Positions 42,400 to 48,658 of a DNA stretch of 48,658 nucleotides are shown here, piece by piece (the stretch's first letter is position 1; each line of letters begins with the position of its first letter). The position numbers and the translations under genes were made by a program. Under the pieces are notes generated by a model. The model did not search any database, was not told where the DNA came from, and worked only from the letters and a program-made list of their open reading frames with translations. The stretch comes from Bacillota bacterium (GTDB lineage Bacteria > Bacillota > Clostridia > Christensenellales > Aristaeellaceae): NCBI GenBank assembly GCA_023436585.1, contig JAEZIN010000026.1:1-48658 (forward strand), read 5' to 3'.

Positions 42400-43428
42400 A
42401 TGCAAAGGATGATTCTGGCGCTACTGGCCGCCTTTGCGTTACTGCTGGTTTTAGGTCCACGGGCGCTGCCCCTGCTGCGCAAGCTGAAGTTCGGGCAGAC
42501 GATTTATGAATTGGGACCCCAAACCCATAAGACAAAGCAGGGCACGCCCACCATGGGCGGGCTTTTGATTGGGTTCGCCACCGTGGCCGCCGCCCTTGTC
42601 TTGCACCAGGGGCAGTGGTACAGCCTGTGGGATTTTTCTTTGGCCGCCTGTGTCCTGGCCCTTGGCAGCATGGCCATCGGGTTTGCGGATGATTATATCA
42701 AGGTGGTAAAAAAACGCAGCCTCGGCCTTACCCCCTGGCAGAAGATTGCCGGCCAGGTGATTTTGGCCGCGGGCTTTTCTGTGTATTGCTACTATCATCC
42801 GCAGGTGGGCAGCAAGATTTGGGTGCCCTTTTTCAATGTGGAATGGGACCTGGGTCTTTTCTACATTCCCCTGATGACGCTGGTGGTGATATTCATGACC
42901 AACAGCGCCAACCTGCAGGATGGGCTGGACGGACTTTTGTCCACCGTGACGGTAATAGGCAGCGCGGCCTGGGGGCTGATGGCTGTATTCCTTCTGCCCA
43001 CGGTGGCCGTGTTCAGCAGCGGTATGTACGGGGACAACCTGCGCAACATCGGCATTTTCGCGCTGGCGCTGACAGGCGCGTGTATGGGCTTTTTAAGGTT
43101 TAACCGGTATCCGGCCATGGTGTTCATGGGGGATACGGGATCGATGTTTATCGGCGGGGCCACGGTGGCCATGGCGATGCTTATGCGCCAGCCGCTGATG
43201 CTGCTTTTGATCGCCTTTACCATGGTGATGTCCTCGCTGTCGGTGATGATACAGGTAGCGTACTTCAAGCTCACCCACGGGAAACGCATATTCAAAATGT
43301 CACCCATCCATCATCATTTTGAATTGAGCGGCTATTCGGAAACACAGGTGGTGGCGCTGTATGCCATCGTTACCGGCATTTTGTCCCTGGTGGCACTCCT
43401 ATCCATGAATGTCACCGGCATATACTGA
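42400..43428 (+). CDS. mraY: MraY, phospho-MurNAc-pentapeptide translocase
   Basis: A 342-residue enzyme with ten membrane helices that makes lipid I. Visible motifs: GTPTMGGLLIG, the catalytic GFADDYIKVVKKRSLGL, NSANLQDGLDGLLS and the histidine cluster PIHHHFELSG. In the third motif Gln stands where most MraY have Thr (NLTDGLDGL). ATG 42400 follows GAGGAGG. The substrate pentapeptide needs MurF, not encoded here. Confidence 0.97.
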   Translation: MQRMILALLAAFALLLVLGPRALPLLRKLKFGQTIYELGPQTHKTKQGTPTMGGLLIGFATVAAALVLHQGQWYSLWDFSLAACVLALGSMAIGFADDYIKVVKKRSLGLTPWQKIAGQVILAAGFSVYCYYHPQVGSKIWVPFFNVEWDLGLFYIPLMTLVVIFMTNSANLQDGLDGLLSTVTVIGSAAWGLMAVFLLPTVAVFSSGMYGDNLRNIGIFALALTGACMGFLRFNRYPAMVFMGDTGSMFIGGATVAMAMLMRQPLMLLLIAFTMVMSSLSVMIQVAYFKLTHGKRIFKMSPIHHHFELSGYSETQVVALYAIVTGILSLVALLSMNVTGIY

Positions 43429-43469
43429 TTCAGATACGGCGACTTATCCGGCTTTAAGGGGGTATTTGT

Positions 43470-44831
43470 TTGAACTGGGAGCATCAAAACGTGATGGTGG
43501 TGGGCATGGCCCGCAGCGGTGTGGCCGCGGCACAGTTATTGGTGAAGCATGGCGCCACACCCTTTCTGGTGGACCAAAAGAAACGGGAAGATCTGCGCAT
43601 CTCCCTGGATGAGCTGGATACGCTGCCTGTCAGGTGGCATTTGGGGGAGGAGCCTGAAACGCTGTTTGACCAGGTGGATGCCATTGTCATAAGCCCCGGT
43701 GTGCCCATCCAGGCCCCCTTCATCGCAAAGGCGCGGGAGCGTGGCATCCCCGTTATTGCGGAACTGGAAATGGGCTTTCAGCTGGCGGAAGGCACCGTCG
43801 TGGCCGTTTCCGGTACCAACGGCAAAACCACCACGGTATCGCTGCTGGGAGAAATATTCAAGAATGCGGGCAAGCTGGCGTATGTGGCCGGAAACATCGG
43901 CTATCCCATGTGCCTGGCCGCCATGGAAAGCCGCCGGGAAGACGTGATCGTTGCGGAGGTATCCAGCTTCCAGCTGGAAAGCATCGACACCTTCCACCCC
44001 AAGGTTGCCGCCATCCTCAACATTACTGAGGACCATTTGAACCGCCATGGCACCATGCAGGAGTATATCCGCATGAAGGCAAGGCTGTTTGAAAATCAAA
44101 ACAGCCAGGATGTGGCCGTACTCAATTTTGACGATCCCATTTTGCAGGAGATGGCCGGGCAATTGAAGAGCCGCGTGGCCTGGTTTTCCAGGACGCAGGC
44201 TGTGCCGCTGGGCGCTTTTGTGGAGAACGGCAAGATCGTGTGCGCCTGGGGCGGGGAAACAAGGCCGGTTTGCGATGTGGACGCAGTGTACATTCCTGGC
44301 CCGCATAACCTGGAAAACGCGCTGGCGGCCACGGCGGTGGCAGTGGCCATGAACGTGCCTGCACCGGTAATCCGCCACTCCCTGCGTACCTTCCAGGGCG
44401 TGGAGCACCGCATCGAGCGTACCAGGGAACTGGACGGAGTTGTCTACTTTAACGACAGCAAGGGCACCAATGTGGATTCCACCATCAAGGCCGTGCAGAC
44501 CATGAAGGCGCCAACGGTGATCATGCTGGGCGGGTATGACAAGCATGCGGATTTTTCGCCTTTGGCCAAGGAAATGGCGGCATCGCCGTTTATGAGCCAC
44601 GCGGTGCTGTTGGGGCAGACGGCGGGGCAGATTGAAAAGGCGCTTAAGGAAGCGGGGTATGAGCGCATTATCCATGCCACCACCTTGAAGGATGCCATCG
44701 ACAAGGCCCGCGCCTGTGCCGTGGCCGGGGGCAATGTGCTGTTTTCCCCGGCGTGCGCCAGCTTTGATATGTTCACGGATTATGAGCAGCGGGGCAGGAT
44801 CTTCAAGGAATTGGTGAATGCGCTGGTGTAA
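43470..44831 (+). CDS. murD: MurD, UDP-MurNAc-L-Ala:D-Glu ligase
   Basis: A 453-residue cytosolic ligase. N-domain VVGMARSGVAAAQLL, ATP loop AVSGTNGKTTTVSLLG, NITEDHLNRHGTMQEY, FNDSKGTNVDSTIKA, LGGYDKHADF and LFSPACASFDMF follow in the usual order. The start is TTG at 43470 with AAGGGGG upstream. A 190-base gap with a repeat follows. Confidence 0.97.
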   Translation: MNWEHQNVMVVGMARSGVAAAQLLVKHGATPFLVDQKKREDLRISLDELDTLPVRWHLGEEPETLFDQVDAIVISPGVPIQAPFIAKARERGIPVIAELEMGFQLAEGTVVAVSGTNGKTTTVSLLGEIFKNAGKLAYVAGNIGYPMCLAAMESRREDVIVAEVSSFQLESIDTFHPKVAAILNITEDHLNRHGTMQEYIRMKARLFENQNSQDVAVLNFDDPILQEMAGQLKSRVAWFSRTQAVPLGAFVENGKIVCAWGGETRPVCDVDAVYIPGPHNLENALAATAVAVAMNVPAPVIRHSLRTFQGVEHRIERTRELDGVVYFNDSKGTNVDSTIKAVQTMKAPTVIMLGGYDKHADFSPLAKEMAASPFMSHAVLLGQTAGQIEKALKEAGYERIIHATTLKDAIDKARACAVAGGNVLFSPACASFDMFTDYEQRGRIFKELVNALV

Positions 44832-44841
44832 GGTACAAAAA

Positions 44842-44875
44842 GGTTTCGCGTCCGAGGACGCGACCAGGGCTTTCC
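44842..44875. repeat. Dispersed palindromic intergenic repeat, copy 2
   Basis: GGTTTCGCGTCC-GA-GGACGCGACCA then GGGCTTTCC (stem 44846-44853/44856-44863); same pattern as 9530-9562, with compensating changes in the stem. It lies in the 192-base murD-ftsW gap. Confidence 0.7.
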
Positions 44876-45023
44876 GGTCGCCCTAGACCTTCGGAGTCCA
44901 GTTTCTTAAAATGTAAACCGTGTATAACTCGCAAAAAAGGCGAAGCCATTTTCCTAAATATATGCTCCCTTCCTCCCCCGAGGGTGCCTGACGGGCGAAA
45001 AGCCGCCGGAAAGGTAAGGAAGC

Positions 45024-46181
45024 ATGACGGATTTACGGGCCGCCGTTAAGGCGGACAACAGAACGTTGCCGGTACAAAGGCGCCGCGGTGTGGACAGCGC
45101 CATGGTGGTGACGCTGATACTCCTGCTGATGGCGGGATTGTTGGTATTGTTCAGCGCCACTTACTATACCGCCCAGGACAGGGGCGACGCGCTGGGCGAG
45201 GTGAAGGAGCAGCTTATTGGCATCGGGGTGGGACTGGTTGCTCTGATTGCCACTTCCCGGGTGCCTTTTTCATTCTGGAAAAAGCCGTGGGTGATATTGA
45301 CCGGGCTGGGCCTGAGCGCCGTGCTGCTGGTGATGGTGCTGATTCCCGGCATCGGCGTGTACCTGAACGGTTCCAGGCGCTGGCTGAACCTGGCGGGGAT
45401 GAGCTTTCAGCCGTCGGAGCTATGCAAATTCGCCGTGGTGGCCTTTCTGGCCACGGCGCTTTCCAACAGTGGGGACAGTGTCCGGTTTTTGTTCAAGGGT
45501 ATCGTGCCGCTGATGGTGCTCCCGGCCTTCTTTTTCCTGCTGATTCTGGAACAGCCCAACCTTTCCACCGCCATGTCCATCCTTATGGTCAGCGGCGTCA
45601 TGGTGCTGATGGCGGGCGCAAAATGGAAGCATCTAAGTTTGATGGGTGTCCTGGGCGCGGCCGCAGGCCTTTTTTATGCCTGGAGCGAGCCCTACCGCAG
45701 GGAAAGGCTGCTTTCCTTCCGGGATCCCTTTGCCAAGATGGGCGATGAAGGATATCAATTGGCCCAGTCGCTGATCGCCTTTGGTTCCGGCGGGCTGTTC
45801 GGCATGGGCCTTGGACAGGGCCGGCAGAAATATGCCTACCTGCCTTACCCCGAGAGCGACTTTATATTCGCCATCGTGGGGGAGGACTTCGGGCTGTTCG
45901 GCTGCCTGGTGGTCATAACGCTCTTTGTCGTCTTTATGTTTGTGGGCATGCGAATTGCCGTGACCTGCAAGGATAAATTTGGGTGCCTGCTTGCCGCGGG
46001 GATCACCTCCATGATCACCATCCAGGCGTTTTTGAACATGGGGGTGGTGGTGGGAATCCTGCCTACCACGGGGCTGCCGCTCCCCTTCTTCAGTAAAGGA
46101 GGGACTTCCATCTCCATTTTGATGGCTGCTGTGGGCATACTGCTGAACATCAGCAGGAACTGCGAACGCAATCTCCGTTAA
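45024..46181 (+). CDS. ftsW: FtsW/SpoVE/RodA-family SEDS glycosyltransferase
   Basis: A 385-residue polytopic enzyme that polymerises lipid II at the septum together with the class B PBP. Signature stretches: NGSRRWLNLAGMSFQPSEL, PNLSTAMSI, DEGYQLAQSLIAFGSGGLFG, YPESDFIFAIVGEDFG, and PTTGLPLPFFSKGGTS. Cluster position makes it FtsW or SpoVE rather than RodA. ATG 45024 follows AAGGAAG. Confidence 0.93.
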   Translation: MTDLRAAVKADNRTLPVQRRRGVDSAMVVTLILLLMAGLLVLFSATYYTAQDRGDALGEVKEQLIGIGVGLVALIATSRVPFSFWKKPWVILTGLGLSAVLLVMVLIPGIGVYLNGSRRWLNLAGMSFQPSELCKFAVVAFLATALSNSGDSVRFLFKGIVPLMVLPAFFFLLILEQPNLSTAMSILMVSGVMVLMAGAKWKHLSLMGVLGAAAGLFYAWSEPYRRERLLSFRDPFAKMGDEGYQLAQSLIAFGSGGLFGMGLGQGRQKYAYLPYPESDFIFAIVGEDFGLFGCLVVITLFVVFMFVGMRIAVTCKDKFGCLLAAGITSMITIQAFLNMGVVVGILPTTGLPLPFFSKGGTSISILMAAVGILLNISRNCERNLR

Positions 46182-46216
46182 TCTGCTTAACCCGATTTTT
46201 GCCCGCCTCACCAAAT

Positions 46217-46248
46217 TTTCCCGCCTACATAGTATGAAGCACGGGAAA
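46217..46248. repeat. Small inverted repeat before murA
   Basis: TTTCCCG / CGGGAAA arms 18 bases apart in the ftsW-murA gap, no T-run. Possibly an RNA stem setting murA expression. Confidence 0.35.
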
Positions 46249-46268
46249 TAACGGTGGAGGTGAAACAC

Positions 46269-47522
46269 ATGGGATTTTTCCGTGTGGAGGGTGGGACGCC
46301 CTTGGCGGGTTCTATTCGCGTGAACAGCGCCAAGAATGCAGTACTGCCCATTTTGGCTGCCAGCATCATGACACGGGAGGAAGTCACGCTGCTGGACTGC
46401 CCTAATATCAGTGATGCCCATCATATGGCAGATATATTGGAGATTCTGGGCTGCCGGATCACCCGTTCAGAAGGCATGATGCATATCCTGTCCAGCGAAC
46501 TACATAATTGGGAAATGCCCGACAGCCTATCCAAGCAGATTCGTTCCTCCATATTTTTGCTGGGACCCATTCTGGGCCGGTTCCGCAGGGCGACGGTGAC
46601 CTACCCCGGCGGTTGCGAGATAGGCATGCGGCCTATCGACCTGCACCTGCAGGGGCTGCGCCGGCTGGGCGTGACCATCCTGGAGGAGGGCGGGCTGATC
46701 CACTGCGACGGGCGGGAAATGCACGCGGCAGATGTCCATTTCGATTATCCAAGCGTTGGCGCTACGGAAAACGTGATGATGGCGGCGGTTCTGATCCCGG
46801 GCACCACCACCATCCACAACGCGGCCAGAGAGCCGGAGATCGAGGACCTGCAAAGGTTCATCAACGCCATGGGCGGCAATGTGCGCGGCGCGGGCACCCA
46901 CACCATCCAGGTAAAGGGCGTCAAGGCCCTGCACGGTGCGGTCTACCGCCCCATCCCCGACAGGATCGTGGCTGGAACAATGCTGGCCGCAGCTGCCATT
47001 ACCGGCGGCGAGGTGCACCTGGACAACGCGCCTTGCAGGGATATGGTGGCGGTGCTTGCAAAGCTGCGCGAGATGGGCTGCGATATACGGGAGAAGATAG
47101 GTACCATCGACATGAAGGCCCCCAAGCGCCTGACGGCGTTTCAGCAGCTTCAAACGCAGCCTCACCCGGGCTTCCCCACCGACATGCAGGTGCAAATGCT
47201 GGCTTTGGCGGCGCTTGCGAAGGGAACCTCCATTGTGGTGGAGAATGTGTTTGAGAACAGGTTCACCCACGCGGGGGACCTGAACCGCATGGGCGCCAAT
47301 ATCATGGTCAACGGCCGGATGGCCATCGTCCAGGGTGTGGAGGCACTGTACGGCGCACGGGTCAACGCGAGGGATTTGCGCGGCGGCGCGGCGCTGGTGC
47401 TGGCCGGCCTGGCTGCTCAGGGCGTTACCGAGGTGGAAAATGTGCATCTTATAGACCGTGGATATGAAGACCTGGAAGGGATGCTCAGGAGCCTCGGCGC
47501 GAAGATACAAAGGATCGACTGA
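46269..47522 (+). CDS. murA: MurA, UDP-GlcNAc 1-carboxyvinyltransferase
   Basis: A 417-residue enzyme for the first committed step of peptidoglycan synthesis. Lys22 (NSAKNAVLPI) binds substrate; the catalytic Cys116 lies in TYPGGCEIGMRP, so it should be fosfomycin-sensitive. MPTDMQ-type loop reads FPTDMQVQML. ATG 46269 follows GGAGGTGA; a GTG at 46254 would start within that ribosome site. Bacillota often have two murA genes; this one lies in the dcw cluster, where murG or murB is more usual. Confidence 0.96.
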   Translation: MGFFRVEGGTPLAGSIRVNSAKNAVLPILAASIMTREEVTLLDCPNISDAHHMADILEILGCRITRSEGMMHILSSELHNWEMPDSLSKQIRSSIFLLGPILGRFRRATVTYPGGCEIGMRPIDLHLQGLRRLGVTILEEGGLIHCDGREMHAADVHFDYPSVGATENVMMAAVLIPGTTTIHNAAREPEIEDLQRFINAMGGNVRGAGTHTIQVKGVKALHGAVYRPIPDRIVAGTMLAAAAITGGEVHLDNAPCRDMVAVLAKLREMGCDIREKIGTIDMKAPKRLTAFQQLQTQPHPGFPTDMQVQMLALAALAKGTSIVVENVFENRFTHAGDLNRMGANIMVNGRMAIVQGVEALYGARVNARDLRGGAALVLAGLAAQGVTEVENVHLIDRGYEDLEGMLRSLGAKIQRID

Positions 47523-47551
47523 AGATTTACCAAAGCAGGGGAGGTGCCGCA

Positions 47552-48370
47552 ATGGCACAGCATGGCGGTCCCAACCGGGTGCAGGCGGAAAGGCGCCCGG
47601 TCATGGCACCCGCCCACATACCGGAGAACGCTAAAAGGTCCCGCCCGAAGGGCAGGGGCCTTTGGGCCGTGCTCTGCCTTTTATTCGCCCTGGTGGGCGT
47701 CGGTGTCGTGCTGCACAGTACACTGTTCCGTTTAAAGCGCGTGCAGGTAATCGGCAGCGAATACCGGACGCCCCAGGAGGTTGTTACATTGGCCGGTGTG
47801 GCGGAGGGCGACAACATCCTTTTGCTGGATGAGGATAAGATACGCGACAGGATCAACACGGACCGGTACCTGATCTTTCAGGATATGCAGCGGGACTATC
47901 CTGATGGCTTGATCCTGCAGGTGTTTGAGCGCATCCCACGGGTAAATATTCAATCCATGGGGGTACAGTATACACTGGATGAGGATGGAATGGTACTGGA
48001 ACAGACGCAGACATTGCAGCTGACCGAAGGACTTGTGACTGTTACGGGATTCCAGATCACTTCCAGCACGCTGGGCCGTGTTATCACCTGCCAGAAGGAG
48101 GAGCAGCTTGCCACCTACCGCAAGGTGATGACGGAGCTGGCCCTGCAGGAAGCAATATCCCAAATTTCGGAATTAAATCTTGCGGATATGGACAATCTGT
48201 ATTTGGTATCTGTGGACGGATTCACAATCCGGCTGGGGGATGGCGGGGAGATGCAGGCCAAGATTGGCGCCATGCGGGCGGTGCTGGACTATTTGCGCAA
48301 TGACGGCCGTGCCAGAGGAAGCGTTGACGTATCCGCCCCCCTGAATCCCACTTACATTCCCGCGGAATGA
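47552..48370 (+). CDS. ftsQ: FtsQ/DivIB divisome protein
   Basis: A 272-residue bitopic protein: basic cytoplasmic part (1-35), one membrane helix (about 36-56), a POTRA domain (about 60-130: LKRVQVIGSEYRTPQEVVTLAGV...GDNILLLD), and a FtsQ/DivIB beta domain. It scaffolds FtsL and DivIC at the septum. Its place after murA at the end of the cluster fits. AGGGGAGG precedes the ATG. Confidence 0.9.
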   Translation: MAQHGGPNRVQAERRPVMAPAHIPENAKRSRPKGRGLWAVLCLLFALVGVGVVLHSTLFRLKRVQVIGSEYRTPQEVVTLAGVAEGDNILLLDEDKIRDRINTDRYLIFQDMQRDYPDGLILQVFERIPRVNIQSMGVQYTLDEDGMVLEQTQTLQLTEGLVTVTGFQITSSTLGRVITCQKEEQLATYRKVMTELALQEAISQISELNLADMDNLYLVSVDGFTIRLGDGGEMQAKIGAMRAVLDYLRNDGRARGSVDVSAPLNPTYIPAE

Positions 48371-48441
48371 CGAAAGAGCGAAAATATGGGTAAATTTGGT
48401 TGAAAAATATGAAAAAACATCGGATTTTCAACGGTTTTCCC

Positions 48442-48470
48442 TTGCGGTTTTTTCCTAAAACAGGTACAAT
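48442..48470 (+). promoter_or_regulatory. Promoter in the gap after ftsQ
   Basis: -35 TTGCGG (48442-48447), 17-base spacer, -10 TACAAT (48465-48470). Confidence 0.65.
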
Positions 48471-48586
48471 ATACATTGGTAAGCTGGGGGATTGAATAGG
48501 AATCCCCATGGAACGTTACAAACAATGCAAGATATGAAAAAATATGCACACCTGCATTTTTCTTCTTCTCAACAGGGATGCTTCTA

Positions 48587-48595
48587 TGCTATAAT
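48587..48595 (+). promoter_or_regulatory. Second promoter, extended -10
   Basis: TGCTATAAT with only a weak -35 (TTCTCA, 48566). It lies 51 bases before the start codon at the right edge. Confidence 0.55.
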
Positions 48596-48646
48596 GTTTT
48601 TTGACCTATGGCAGAAGTTCCCGACGAACGGGGGTATGAGGAACTT

Positions 48647-48658
48647 ATGAAGACCACT
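48647..48658 (+). CDS. Start of the next gene (four codons only)
   Basis: ATG AAG ACC ACT (M-K-T-T) after GAGGAAC at 6-8 bases and two promoters. Cluster order suggests ftsA or ftsZ, but four residues cannot decide. Confidence 0.45.

Noticed and set aside
41119..42405. 428-codon open frame opposite murE
   Set aside because: Shadow of murE.

Overview
The window comes from a fairly GC-rich, endospore-forming member of the Bacillota, most likely class Clostridia and possibly an uncultured gut lineage such as Christensenellales. The class rests on four observations: a truncated spoIVA at the left edge, a SCIFF ranthipeptide with its radical SAM maturase, a T-box-controlled ileS, and the tig-clpP-clpX-lonB-lon-ysxC and dcw gene orders. 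The finer placement is a guess. I found no rRNA, tRNA, CRISPR array, insertion sequence or prophage.

Layout. 1-2.7 kb (minus strand): spoIVA start, then an MFS efflux gene and an ArsR-type regulator behind a promoter with a palindromic operator. 2.7-9.5 kb (minus): htrA, the SCIFF maturase and peptide, a TIGR04086 membrane protein, yajC, tgt, an RluA-type pseudouridine synthase and an RlmI-like methyltransferase. 9.7-13.2 kb (minus): a long, eukaryote-like ileS with a T-box leader. 13.3-24.9 kb is mixed-strand accessory and envelope DNA: a cation efflux protein, an LCP protein, two tiny coupled genes, an L,D-transpeptidase, a PD-(D/E)XK-like nuclease overlapping an SNF2 helicase, an MFS transporter, a hairpin array, a secreted unknown, a LysM protein and a phosphodiester glycosidase. 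25.0-34.2 kb (plus): the proteostasis block tig, clpP, clpX, lonB, lon and the GTPase ysxC/engB. 34.2-37.2 kb: a small unknown, a CAP-domain secreted protein, a zinc-ribbon protein with an acidic tail and a metallophosphoesterase, separated by structured intergenic repeats. 37.4-48.4 kb (plus): the cell-wall and division cluster mraZ, ftsL, class B PBP with PASTA domains, murE, mraY, murD, ftsW/spoVE, murA, ftsQ/divIB. The next gene begins at the right edge.

How the parts fit. The right half makes and polymerises peptidoglycan precursor (meso-DAP type, from the MurE DNPR motif) and builds the divisome. MraZ probably controls it through boxes overlapping its own promoter. The left and centre supply secreted or membrane-bound envelope proteins (LCP, L,D-transpeptidase, CAP, LysM, HtrA). 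The Clp and Lon proteases and trigger factor form the protein quality-control unit.

Most worth a second look: the nuclease/SNF2 pair, a seven-cysteine SCIFF precursor with a long tail, hairpins that separate scfA from scfB and bury the ribosome site of the TIGR04086 gene, a dcw cluster lacking rsmH, murF and murG, and several families of intergenic hairpin repeats.
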